Shown in pieces: positions 1-8,097 of a stretch of 64,000 nucleotides of DNA. The notes beneath the pieces are model-generated. The model ran no database searches. It was not told where the DNA came from and was given only the letters and a program-made list of their open reading frames with translations. Each line of letters starts with the position of its first letter. The first letter of the stretch is position 1. The stretch is from QQVM01 sp964544885. Lineage in GTDB: Bacteria; Bacteroidota; Bacteroidia; AKYH767-A; 2013-40CM-41-45. The stretch lies in assembly GCA_964544885.1 (NCBI GenBank), contig CAZJDX010000003.1:128651-192650 (forward strand). The letters are read 5' to 3'. Position numbers and translations under genes: made by a program.

Positions 1-377
1 TCATCATCAGAAAGGGTAACGGTTGGGATATTGTCTATACTTGTTTTTGAAAGTTCAGCGTTCTTGTCATTAACCGGAACGGCGATGAGCATGTCAGAAG
101 AATTGAAATCCACCGTCTGATTATGTTGCAGGATCCTGTCACCCGTCACTTCAATCTCCGTTTTCCCGAATGGGACGGCGGGGATGTTGAAGGACCCTGT
201 TGAATCAGTAAGAGCAGACTGACCGCCTGGTTTTACAGTAACCTTTGCGCCCTGGACAGGCATGTTCTGATCATCCTTCACGACACCCTTCAGGTTACCG
301 GATTGTGCCAGGCACATCAACGGGAAAAAAGCCGTAAGAAGTAATAGTAGTTTTTTTGGAATTCGGTTAAACATCAT
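1..377 (-). CDS. TonB-dependent receptor, N-terminal fragment (cut by window edge)
   Basis: Only the first ~125 codons are present, read on the minus strand from ATG at 377 (a second ATG follows directly at 374). A lysine-containing n-region, a hydrophobic stretch and an L-C-L-A-Q cleavage region give a clear signal peptide (~residues 1-25). It is followed by a carboxypeptidase-regulatory-like (CarbopepD_reg) domain with the typical GNLKGVVKD opening and a TDSTGSFNIP turn at ~55-65. The fragment ends at a short NIPTVTLSDDE segment, which in Bacteroidota precedes the plug domain of one class of TonB-dependent outer-membrane receptors. The plug and barrel would lie outside the window, so the substrate cannot be given. 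A good promoter lies upstream. Another protein with this regulatory domain is possible but less likely. Confidence 0.72.
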   Translation of the reverse strand, partial: MMFNRIPKKLLLLLTAFFPLMCLAQSGNLKGVVKDDQNMPVQGAKVTVKPGGQSALTDSTGSFNIPAVPFGKTEIEVTGDRILQHNQTVDFNSSDMLIAVPVNDKNAELSKTSIDNIPTVTLSDD

Positions 378-715
378 ATAATCGGTTTCTGAAATTAAAT
401 TTAGGGGGTGACAAAGCTAAACAAATATCGATATTTTCAAAGTATGCGCTTATTATTTCACTGTTATTTTACTGATTTGATTGATTTTCCCGGTTTAGTG
501 CAAGCCGCAGGTATTGCCCGGCTTGTCGCATCGGACGCTTAACCGGAATACGGCAAAGGCAGTTCCTGAGAGTAAGCAGTTAGGAACAGATGCAATTGAT
601 GATTGATATTGGGATTGCGGATCTGTGTATTCTTTTCTGATTTAACGCTGTTGTTCATCCCTTTCAGCATAAGTTAGGATTATTTGTATGTTTGTTCTCC
701 TTAAAATTAATTTGA
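378..715. other. Divergent intergenic region
   Basis: No gene is visible between the divergent receptor and nuclease genes. It holds the minus-strand promoter at 412-440 and, on the plus strand, a TATGTTTG at 687-694 that fits the -7 consensus and would give a short leader to the ATG at 716, although no TTG sits at the right distance. Nothing else was recognised. Confidence 0.5.
412..440 (-). promoter_or_regulatory. Bacteroidota-type promoter for the TonB-receptor gene
   Basis: Reading the minus strand, TTG (440-438), 18 bases, then TAGCTTTG (419-412) match the Bacteroidota consensus TTG-N17..23-TAnnTTTG. The ATG at 377 lies about 34 bases downstream, giving a leader of about 28-30 bases. 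Confidence 0.6.
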
Positions 716-1759
716 ATGAGCCGTATCATCCTGTCAATTTGTGTTTTTCTGTCCTTTCAGGTCCAGTCCTTTGCCCAGTCTGCAAGTTATAAAGTCGCCA
801 TCATCGGTTTTTACAATCTCGAAAATCTGTTTGATACACTCGATGATCCCCTGAAGGATGATTCGGAATTTCTTCCGACAGGAAAGAAGAATTACACCGG
901 GGAGGTCTATCTGGACAAATTGCAGAGACTTTCGGAGGTGATCTCACAGATTGGTACCGATAAATCACCTGATGGTGTGGCGATTCTTGGAGTTTCGGAA
1001 ATTGAAAATGCAAATGTACTTGCCGATCTTTCCGCTACGGAGAAATTAAAAAACCGGAATTACAAAGTTGTTCATTTTCACTCTCCGGATGCCAGAGGTG
1101 TTGATGTAGGACTGATGTATAACCCTAAATATTTTACGCCAACCTATAGTGAATCCTTATTTGTACCTCTCTTCGATGCCGACAGCACCCCACGCAAAAC
1201 AAGGGATGTGCTGTATGTTGCAGGGATGATGGATGGGGAACTGATACATCTCTTCGTGAATCACTGGCCCAGCCGTCGTGGGGGTGAAGAAGTCAGCGCT
1301 CCCGGGCGTGCAAAAGCGGCAAGTGTGTGCAAGCAAAAAATCGACTCGATTACAAGCCTGAATCCTGATGCAAAAATCGTCCTGATGGGTGACCTGAACG
1401 ATGATCCGGTGAGCCCTTCCGTTGCGGTGGTCTTAGGTTCTAAAGGCGATAAAGACAAAGTGAGGAGAGGGGAATTGTATAATCCCTGGGTAACTCCTTA
1501 TAAGGAAGGAACCGGAACATTGGCTTATAATGACAGCTGGAATCTCTTCGATCAGATCATCATTTCTTCGGGCTTTCTGGATAAGTCTCAAAAGGGATAT
1601 TTTTATGCGAGCTGGAACATTTTCAAGAAGCCATGGATGATGCAGACCTCGGGAAGATATAAGGGTTATCCTAAACGCACATACGATTTTGATAATTATA
1701 TGTCAGGATACAGTGATCACTTTCCGACTTACCTTGTCTTTTATTCGCGAATTAATTGA
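716..1759 (+). CDS. Exported endonuclease/exonuclease/phosphatase-family protein
   Basis: 347 residues with a signal peptide (residues 1-21, cleavage after S-F-A-Q). The body shows the metal-dependent EEP (DNase I-like) fold motifs: NLENLFD (34-40), SEIEN with the metal-ligand Glu (94-98), NHWPSRRGG with a catalytic-type His (182-190), GDLNDD (225-230) and a C-terminal SDHFP with the catalytic His (~334-338). These are the usual active-site residues for phosphodiester hydrolysis, so the enzyme should be active. Family members cleave nucleic acids, phosphoinositides or other phosphoesters; substrate cannot be told. It is probably periplasmic or secreted. It stands alone, divergent from the receptor gene. 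Homologues of this length are common in Bacteroidota. Confidence 0.85.
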   Translation: MSRIILSICVFLSFQVQSFAQSASYKVAIIGFYNLENLFDTLDDPLKDDSEFLPTGKKNYTGEVYLDKLQRLSEVISQIGTDKSPDGVAILGVSEIENANVLADLSATEKLKNRNYKVVHFHSPDARGVDVGLMYNPKYFTPTYSESLFVPLFDADSTPRKTRDVLYVAGMMDGELIHLFVNHWPSRRGGEEVSAPGRAKAASVCKQKIDSITSLNPDAKIVLMGDLNDDPVSPSVAVVLGSKGDKDKVRRGELYNPWVTPYKEGTGTLAYNDSWNLFDQIIISSGFLDKSQKGYFYASWNIFKKPWMMQTSGRYKGYPKRTYDFDNYMSGYSDHFPTYLVFYSRIN

Positions 1760-1978
1760 GATCAAACGCTGATTATCGCTTTCACCGCCATCAGGGTCAG
1801 AATGATTTTTTTACGCAAGGCATCCAATGCTTTTGTCCGACATTTAACAATAACATTCCATGAATCTTAGGAGATTAATGCTTGATTCATTGATGGCAAA
1901 TCGTCAGGCAGGTCAAGATTCTGGAAAGAATGAATAATCCTGCCATTTTATTAATTTCGCATTCCAAATTCAGAAGCA

Positions 1979-2953
1979 ATGAGCAGAGGACCCATTTCAA
2001 ATTTCATGGAGAAAAATTATCTCCATTTCAATGCCGCAGCCATGATGGATGCTGCAAAAGCATATGAGGTGCACCTGCTGGAGAATGGCAAAATGATGGT
2101 GACTCTGGCCGGAGCGATGAGTACGGCGGAGCTTGGCATTTCACTTGCCGAGATGATCAGACAGGACAAAGTGCATATTATTTCCTGTACCGGAGCAAAC
2201 CTCGAGGAGGATATCATGAATCTGGTTGCGCATAAACACTATAAAAGAGTGCCTAATTACCGCGACCTGAGTCCGCAGGAGGAATGGGAGCTGTTGGAGA
2301 ATCATTATAACCGCGTGACAGACACCTGCATTCCTGAAGAAGAGGCATTTCGCAGACTTCAAAAGCATATTCACAAAATATGGAAGGATGCTGATACAAA
2401 GGGTGAGAGATACTTTCCACATGAGTACATGTATAAAATACTTTTGAGCGGTGAACTGCAACAGTATTATGAAATCGATCCCAGGAACTCATGGATGCTG
2501 GCTGCCGCGCAGAAGAACCTGCCAATCGTTGTTCCAGGTTGGGAGGATTCTACCATGGGAAATATATTCGCATCCTATGTGATCAAAAAGGAAATCAAGG
2601 CTTCAACCATGAAGAGCGGAATTGAGTATATGGTCTGGCTGAGCGACTGGTACCGAAAAAACAGCGGAGGAAAAGGTGTTGGATTTTTCCAGATAGGAGG
2701 AGGCATTGCCGGTGATTTTCCGATCTGTGTTGTTCCGATGATGTACCAGGACCTGGAGTGGCATGATGTGCCTTTCTGGTCTTATTTTTGTCAGATCAGT
2801 GACTCAACAACCAGTTATGGCTCCTATTCGGGTGCAGTGCCCAATGAGAAAATAACCTGGGGAAAGCTTGACATCAAGACACCGAAATTTATTATAGAGA
2901 GTGACGCTTCAATAGTTGCTCCATTGATGTTCGCATGGTTACTGAAACAGTAG
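1979..2953 (+). CDS. Deoxyhypusine synthase-like protein
   Basis: 324 residues, cytosolic, covering the whole deoxyhypusine synthase fold. Recognisable are the N-terminal LAGAMSTAELG segment, the SCTGANLEED nucleotide-binding stretch (~70-80), WEDSTMGNIF (~189-198), and NEKITWGKLD near the C terminus, where the WGK lysine matches the lysine that forms the enzyme-aminobutyl intermediate in eukaryotic enzymes. The chemistry (NAD-dependent 4-aminobutyl transfer from spermidine) therefore seems intact. Bacteria have no eIF5A, and bacterial relatives are thought to make homospermidine or act on an unknown acceptor; which applies here is inference. It is monocistronic and convergent with the next gene. 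The first in-frame ATG starts the alignable region. Confidence 0.85.
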   Translation: MSRGPISNFMEKNYLHFNAAAMMDAAKAYEVHLLENGKMMVTLAGAMSTAELGISLAEMIRQDKVHIISCTGANLEEDIMNLVAHKHYKRVPNYRDLSPQEEWELLENHYNRVTDTCIPEEEAFRRLQKHIHKIWKDADTKGERYFPHEYMYKILLSGELQQYYEIDPRNSWMLAAAQKNLPIVVPGWEDSTMGNIFASYVIKKEIKASTMKSGIEYMVWLSDWYRKNSGGKGVGFFQIGGGIAGDFPICVVPMMYQDLEWHDVPFWSYFCQISDSTTSYGSYSGAVPNEKITWGKLDIKTPKFIIESDASIVAPLMFAWLLKQ

Positions 2954-2995
2954 GATGTACAGAAGCTGAAACCAATATAGTTCTGCAGAAGCAGA

Positions 2996-3895
2996 TCAGC
3001 TACTCAGCCATCGCATCAGCTTTCGAAGCAGTCTGATATTGTATTTTGCTGCCTTCGAATTCATTCCAACTTTATTACCCCCGGATAGCTGGGCGGTAAA
3101 CATGGCAGCTTCCCCCGATAAGATCACTTTTCCTTTCCCGTATTCAAGCGCGGCCAACTGGAAATAATCTTCACTGCTTTCTTCTTTCGTATCCTCATTG
3201 AACTGCCAGGCTTGCTCGGGAGAGAGTATCCTGTAATCATTCAGTTTCAGGACGGGGATTGCTGTTGAGGGAATTTTAAAGGCGCTTCCCGTAAAACTCA
3301 CAATGCTGTCCAGTGCGCCGGGTATGTATTTATCACCGGTCAATTCATTGTCGAGTAAGCTTGTTTCTGATCTGGTGAAAAATTCAAGGGGCCTCTTTCT
3401 GGAATCCATCGCGAAGCAATTGCACAGTTCAGAGCCGAAGGCCGAGGCGAGTTCCCCGGCCGCACCGCCAAAGGGCATATGGTCTGCTATAAGAAAAAGT
3501 CTTCCTCCTTTCACAACCCACTCCTTAACTGCTGGAACTTCCGAAGAATCAAAAGCGGAAAGAACAGGATTGTTCCAGCTGTGCAGATTATTTTGGTGGA
3601 TCGCATTGGATATGACGAGAATTTTAATCCCTGTCAGACTTTCCGGTGTAAAGCGGTTTTTATTTACAGCGATCCTGTATCCATCTGAGCGCAGGCTTTT
3701 CGCGAAGGGAAGATATCTTTCACCTGCAGTATGGTAATTGTTGTGCGCTTCGTCAATATGTATTACGGGTCCGGTAGCATGGGGAAAGACAGGATCTGTT
3801 ATGTCCGGATTAAAGAGCGAGTCCGGAACAGCCTGTGAGAGACAGCCTGTGACTGGCAACAGAAGCAAATGAAGGATAATAATGATCCGGTACAT
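2996..3895 (-). CDS. Lipoprotein with DUF4350/ThuA-like (GATase-fold) domain
   Basis: 299 residues. The N terminus has a hydrophobic segment ending in a V-T-G-C lipobox (Cys ~18), so this should be a lipoprotein. The rest looks like a Rossmann-like glutamine-amidotransferase-fold sensor domain: an IDEAHNNYH stretch (~47-55), ILVISNAIH (~93-101), a VVKGGRLFLIADHMP segment (~127-141) and a GGAAGEL turn, as in DUF4350/ThuA relatives. These usually lack a conserved catalytic triad, and I see no clear nucleophile elbow. Function unknown; a ligand-binding envelope protein is plausible. It ends 43 bases from the convergent deoxyhypusine-synthase-like gene, and is separated from the upstream T9SS gene by a terminator, so it is probably its own unit. 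Confidence 0.6.
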   Translation of the reverse strand: MYRIIIILHLLLLPVTGCLSQAVPDSLFNPDITDPVFPHATGPVIHIDEAHNNYHTAGERYLPFAKSLRSDGYRIAVNKNRFTPESLTGIKILVISNAIHQNNLHSWNNPVLSAFDSSEVPAVKEWVVKGGRLFLIADHMPFGGAAGELASAFGSELCNCFAMDSRKRPLEFFTRSETSLLDNELTGDKYIPGALDSIVSFTGSAFKIPSTAIPVLKLNDYRILSPEQAWQFNEDTKEESSEDYFQLAALEYGKGKVILSGEAAMFTAQLSGGNKVGMNSKAAKYNIRLLRKLMRWLSS

Positions 3896-3929
3896 GTTAA
3901 ATTTTCAGAGATCTCTTTTCAAATTTAAA

Positions 3930-3968
3930 ATAAAAAACCGGATCAATCCATCAAGGATCTGATCCGGT
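3930..3968 (-). terminator. Rho-independent terminator
   Basis: On the minus strand, an 8-base stem (ACCGGATC at 3968-3961, GATCCGGT at 3944-3937) is followed by a T-rich tract (3936-3930). It lies 22 bases past the stop of the T9SS protein gene at 3991 and should end its transcript before the lipoprotein gene. Confidence 0.75.
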
Positions 3969-3990
3969 CTTCCATTAAATTAATTATTTC

Positions 3991-5385
3991 TCAGCGTACC
4001 ATCAGAGGAATTGACTGCGCAGCTTTATTATCAATTAGGAGTCTGATCACATAATGTCCTTCAGCAAGTTCACTGATATCCTGGCTGATGAGGTGCTCGC
4101 CGGATTTAAGTTCATTATTAATTCCATTCAACACAAGTCTGCCGCTGAGATCATAAAACTCCATGGACACATGCGCGTTTACTTTGAGATTAAAGGAAAC
4201 GAAGACATTCCCGGAAGCCGGATTCGGAAAAGATTTCACTTCAGCAACCTGCGAGCGGTTTTCTTCTACTCCGGTTGCACTTCCAACGCGCAGCATTATG
4301 GTGCGGTCAGTGGAGAAAACATAATTGTTGTGATATTCCAATCCGCGAACGGTGAGGAGGTAAGGTGCGGTTCTGGCCTGTACCTGTGAAGGTGTCCACT
4401 GGAACAGTCCTTCAATGGAGCCCGGCATATTTGAAGTGACAGCGAATTGGGCAGGGTTTATTGTCAGGAGCATGGGCTCCCCCTGAACAATCAGGTCCAT
4501 GGCGTCATTATCCTGTTGAGTTGCATTGACGGTAAAGTAGAATGGTACGGAAGGTTGAAGCGCTATGGAGAAATTTCCATTAAGGTCTTGTGGCCAGGAG
4601 CTGGTGTTGATCACCATGGGAGAGTAATTACTGGTATCGTCCACTACGATGATCTGCATATCACGGCGGATCTCTCCGGTTTTAACCCCGTTGCGGAACT
4701 CTTCGATCAGGAATGAAACTTCCCAATGTCCGTTTGAATCCGGCATCCAGGTAATTTCACCGTTGGCGCTGTTGAGTGAAAAAGGATTTGATGCGACAGC
4801 GGTGGGAATGGTATAGCCAGAAACATATATCGCACCTTGAGTCATAGGCGTATCAAGCGACCATACTATGGAATCACCGTCTGCGTCAAATGGAAGCGGG
4901 TTGTAGATATACATGGCGTTCTTCTGTGCCAGCGTAACCGGAGGATTCAGGAAGACAGGCGTTGAGTTTGCGGCTGAGGGATAAACAGTAAGTTCAGAAA
5001 GCAGGTAAAGAGACTCGGAAGCCGGTGTAGACATATTAAGTATCGCGGCATTTCTGCAGCACTCGGAATATGTAATGGTATAATTCCCGGGAGCGAAAGT
5101 TTGCATAGCGCTGTATTCATAGATCTCCACGCCGTTGAACAAAGTCTGCGCTCCACTATGAGACGATGGCAGAATTTGTTGTGTACCACTGCCCAGGTCA
5201 GTGATCACAAAATCCGCATTCGCCGCTATGGGAATTCCGGTTGTATCCCGGTACAGGGTCATTTTTATTTCATATGACTGTCCGCTGATCTGGGTTGCAA
5301 CGATTTGTCCACCCATCAGATGGGAAGCGAAACTCTGAACAACACCTGTTATAATCAGAGCCAGACTGAGTAGAAATTTTTTCAT
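3991..5385 (-). CDS. T9SS-secreted surface protein with type A sorting domain
   Basis: 464 residues from ATG 5385, chosen over the in-frame ATG at 5445 because MKKFLLSLAL starts a normal signal peptide (cleavage near S-F-A-S, ~residue 20). The mature N terminus SHLMGGQI is the opening seen in many gliding-motility-associated/T9SS proteins. The middle (~residues 35-370) is beta-rich, with Ig/cadherin-like segments such as YRDTTG, SECCRNAAI and NGEITWMPD. The last ~80 residues form a T9SS type A sorting domain (SFPNPASGNVFVSF, then YDLSGRL, and a C-terminal YVIRLLIDN strand). It should be exported by Sec, then moved through the SprA/Sov translocon and anchored or released at the surface. Function of the body unknown. 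It is divergent from another T9SS gene at 5.7 kb. Confidence 0.8.
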   Translation of the reverse strand: MKKFLLSLALIITGVVQSFASHLMGGQIVATQISGQSYEIKMTLYRDTTGIPIAANADFVITDLGSGTQQILPSSHSGAQTLFNGVEIYEYSAMQTFAPGNYTITYSECCRNAAILNMSTPASESLYLLSELTVYPSAANSTPVFLNPPVTLAQKNAMYIYNPLPFDADGDSIVWSLDTPMTQGAIYVSGYTIPTAVASNPFSLNSANGEITWMPDSNGHWEVSFLIEEFRNGVKTGEIRRDMQIIVVDDTSNYSPMVINTSSWPQDLNGNFSIALQPSVPFYFTVNATQQDNDAMDLIVQGEPMLLTINPAQFAVTSNMPGSIEGLFQWTPSQVQARTAPYLLTVRGLEYHNNYVFSTDRTIMLRVGSATGVEENRSQVAEVKSFPNPASGNVFVSFNLKVNAHVSMEFYDLSGRLVLNGINNELKSGEHLISQDISELAEGHYVIRLLIDNKAAQSIPLMVR

Positions 5386-5698
5386 GGTTTTGGTTTGATG
5401 TGATATGGATTTGAATACCTGTTCAAATGTATATGAAAATTGCAAAAAGAAAAATCAGCTTTTGGCAAGCGGAAATTTCACTTCCGGAAATAAATTTTGA
5501 GGTCTGAAAACCGGGAAAATTTGTGCCCGGGCTTTAACCTGTATGGAATATTTTAAGATTGGCCTGTAATATTAGGGAGTAAGCGGTGGTGACAAATGAT
5601 TTTTTGGTCAAAAAAGCAGGAATTCCAGATGCTGTCACTTGAACGCTGTGTTTCTTACAGTGTAAGGTGCGGGTCTTTAATAACTCCATTTCAACCCA
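5386..5698. other. Divergent intergenic region between two T9SS genes
   Basis: No gene seen. On the minus strand TACATTTG (5431-5424) fits the TAnnTTTG -7 element for the gene ending at 3991, with about 38 bases to its ATG; no TTG lies at the expected distance. No plus-strand promoter was recognised. A small GTGCCCGGGC stretch near 5524 is palindromic but has no T-tract. Confidence 0.4.
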
Positions 5699-5716
5699 TT
5701 GGATCGTATTTTACAG

Positions 5717-7051
5717 ATGATAAAAACCGGTAATTCAGGAAGCCGGTTTCGGAAAATGATGAAGAAAGCAGTGAACAGAAATTCAAACAAGGGTGCAGGG
5801 AGCAGGTTGTTGCTTTGTGTCGTGTTTGTATTGTCTGTTACGATGCAAGACCTGAGAGGACAAGTAAATTCCACTCCGCTTGTATTTATGAATGCTACCC
5901 TGATCAGCGGAACAAATGGCGCTGTTAACGCGGTATATGAATTTCCAGATGTAACAGATGGCGTTGACGCGCAGGTAAAGATTGTTTCGAAGTATAACAG
6001 TGCAGGTTTCGATGAGATCGACATTCCGGCTTCCAATACGGGATACGATCCCGCCTTTCAGCCTTATGTGCAGGTTGCCAGCGGATCAAGTGGCAGCCCA
6101 AAGACTTCATATATTGAATGGGAGATCCGGTTTAAAAAAGCAAATACATCGACGGATACCACACTGGCATTCATTTCAGCGACGGCAATTGACGTGGATG
6201 GAACCAGTAATCTGCAGGAGCGGGTACAGGCATACACTCCCAGCAGTTATTCAGTCAATTCACCCAATTACCTGACACTGTCAACAGATGGTTCATCGGT
6301 AACGGCACTGGGGCCAAACACAAACTATAACGGTATTGACTCCTCAGTTAAGGCCGTCATGTTCCAGATGAATTTCGAAAATGTCAATATCATCACCTAT
6401 AGAACCGGTGGTGTCAATCGCAGCAGTTCAACTTCCAGGCAATTCAGCATTTATTTTAAAGCCTTTTTTGATGAAGTAAATCCTTTGCCGGTCGAGCTAA
6501 TGCATTTTACCGCGGAAGCCGGACCGAAACAAACCGTTAACTTGAACTGGGCCACCGCTTCAGAGACGAATAATGCTTACTATACGATAGAATGGAGTGA
6601 GGATGGTGAAAATTTTGAAGAACTTAACTCAATCCCCGGAGCGGGAAATACCACTCAGAAGTCATACTATAAATATACAGACCATTCTCCTCTGCCCGGA
6701 TTAAATTATTACCGACTCAGCCAGACCGATTATGACGGTTCAAAGCGGATTTATGATCCGGTAAGGGTCACCATTCAGGAGAAAAAGGCAAAGCTCAGCA
6801 TCGATCATGTTTATCCGAATCCGGTTAACGATGAAACCCGGGTGATCCTGTCTTCGCCTCAGTCTGAGAACATAGAACTTCGCCTCATCAATTCCAATGG
6901 TATCGAGGAAAGGAGCATTCAGATCGACCGTTTAAAGAGCGACAAAACCTGGCATATCAATGACCTGCAGGACCTTGAAGCCGGGGTTTATTATCTGCAG
7001 GCAAGCCAGGACGGAAAAGTGTCAAAGACCATCCGGCTCCTGAAGAATTGA
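5717..7051 (+). CDS. T9SS-secreted surface protein with type A sorting domain
   Basis: About 444 residues. The start is uncertain: TTG 5699, ATG 5717 and ATG 5756/5759 are all in frame, and the last would give the most usual signal-peptide length (hydrophobic LLLCVVFVLSV, cleavage near L-R-G-Q). The N-terminal ~220 residues form an unrecognised beta-rich domain. A fibronectin-III-like segment follows (LPVELMHFTAEAG, NLNWATASETNN, YYRLSQTDYDG), which in Bacteroidota commonly precedes the sorting signal. The C terminus is a T9SS type A domain (HVYPNPVNDETRVIL, then NGIEERSI and a final YYLQASQDGK strand). An extracellular role is implied; adhesion or matrix function is a guess. Confidence 0.77.
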   Translation: MIKTGNSGSRFRKMMKKAVNRNSNKGAGSRLLLCVVFVLSVTMQDLRGQVNSTPLVFMNATLISGTNGAVNAVYEFPDVTDGVDAQVKIVSKYNSAGFDEIDIPASNTGYDPAFQPYVQVASGSSGSPKTSYIEWEIRFKKANTSTDTTLAFISATAIDVDGTSNLQERVQAYTPSSYSVNSPNYLTLSTDGSSVTALGPNTNYNGIDSSVKAVMFQMNFENVNIITYRTGGVNRSSSTSRQFSIYFKAFFDEVNPLPVELMHFTAEAGPKQTVNLNWATASETNNAYYTIEWSEDGENFEELNSIPGAGNTTQKSYYKYTDHSPLPGLNYYRLSQTDYDGSKRIYDPVRVTIQEKKAKLSIDHVYPNPVNDETRVILSSPQSENIELRLINSNGIEERSIQIDRLKSDKTWHINDLQDLEAGVYYLQASQDGKVSKTIRLLKN

Positions 7052-7120
7052 TCTTTTTCAGCATCCTTCAGTGAATTTTATCCGGTGAATCCGTTTGCCT
7101 GAAGATTTTATCAGGGAATA

Positions 7121-7150
7121 TTGTCAGTTCCGGTTGTTTAACTATCTTTG
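7121..7150 (+). promoter_or_regulatory. Promoter of the carotenoid regulator/operon
   Basis: TTG (7121-7123), 19 bases, then TATCTTTG (7143-7150): a near-perfect Bacteroidota promoter. The ATG of the MerR-type regulator lies 17 bases after the -7 element. No second promoter of this form was found before crtI, so the crt genes may share it. Confidence 0.78.
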
Positions 7151-7167
7151 TAAAAAATTAAACAGCT

Positions 7168-8058
7168 ATGGGGACTTATTCCATATCCCGCCTGGAGCAG
7201 CTGAGCGGGGTAAAAGCACACACGATACGTATATGGGAACAACGCTATAAGATCTTCACGCCGCGAAGGTCGGCCGGGAATGTAAGGTACTACGACGATG
7301 ATCAACTCAGGAAATTATTGAACATAGTGAGTCTTTCAAATACCGGATTGAAGGTCTCTGAATTGTGTCGTTTGTCGGGAAAGGATCTAAACAAACTGCT
7401 GGAGCAACAGGTTCAGTTGACAAAATCAGAAAACGCGCAATATGAATTTTTCATTTCCCAGTTAATTATTTCCGGCCTGAATTATAATGAGACTGATTTT
7501 GAGAAAGCTTTTTCCGCAAGTCTGTTACGATTTGGTTTACGCACCTGCTATGAAAAGATAATCTATCCCATGATGGTGAGGATCGGTTTGATGTGGGGCA
7601 AAGATGAATTTTGTCCGGCTCAGGAACATTTTCTTTCTAATCTGCTCAGGCAGAAACTGAATACAGCCATAGACGCCCTGCCTATGGCCTCAGAACAAAA
7701 AGCAGCCTGGTTGCTTTTTTTACCGGAAGACGAGTTTCACGATATCGGACTGCTTTTCTCCTTTTACTTGTTAAGAATGCATGGTCAAAGGGTTATTTAC
7801 CTGGGCAGCAATGTCCCGTTTGATTCATTGAAGGATGCTGTGAAGGACATTGCCCCAAAACATTTACTTTTATTTCTGGTACGTCACAGGTCTGCCGGAG
7901 AAATCGCTGAATACCTGGACCTGCTGGAAAGCACCTTCAGGAATCTGAAAATTCATGTATCAGGCAGTCCGCAGCTATCGGAGAACATTGAGCTGGGAAA
8001 AAATACCGATTGGATCAGGGATATTTCAGGATTTGAAATGAACTATCTGACACGATAA
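7168..8058 (+). CDS. MerR-family regulator with cobalamin-binding domain (CarH/LitR-like)
   Basis: 296 residues. Residues 5-75 are a MerR winged helix (SISRLEQLSGVKAHTIRIWE, then RRSAGNVRYYDDDQ). Residues ~90-165 are the helical B12-binding cap and ~170-296 the Rossmann-like B12 domain. The cap keeps W143-x9-E153-H154, and the EFHDIG motif supplies H191 at the place of the lower axial cobalt ligand. In CarH these residues bind adenosylcobalamin, and light breaks the tetramer and releases DNA. The residue after the Trp is Gly, whereas I recall His in Thermus CarH. It is the first gene before crtI, 39 bases away, so it very probably represses carotenoid synthesis in the dark. It may lie in the same transcript and control itself. 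Confidence is high for family, moderate for light sensing. Confidence 0.85.
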   Translation: MGTYSISRLEQLSGVKAHTIRIWEQRYKIFTPRRSAGNVRYYDDDQLRKLLNIVSLSNTGLKVSELCRLSGKDLNKLLEQQVQLTKSENAQYEFFISQLIISGLNYNETDFEKAFSASLLRFGLRTCYEKIIYPMMVRIGLMWGKDEFCPAQEHFLSNLLRQKLNTAIDALPMASEQKAAWLLFLPEDEFHDIGLLFSFYLLRMHGQRVIYLGSNVPFDSLKDAVKDIAPKHLLLFLVRHRSAGEIAEYLDLLESTFRNLKIHVSGSPQLSENIELGKNTDWIRDISGFEMNYLTR

Positions 8059-8097
8059 GCGTTGTTCAACATATAGCAGTTAAAATTAAACATAAAA

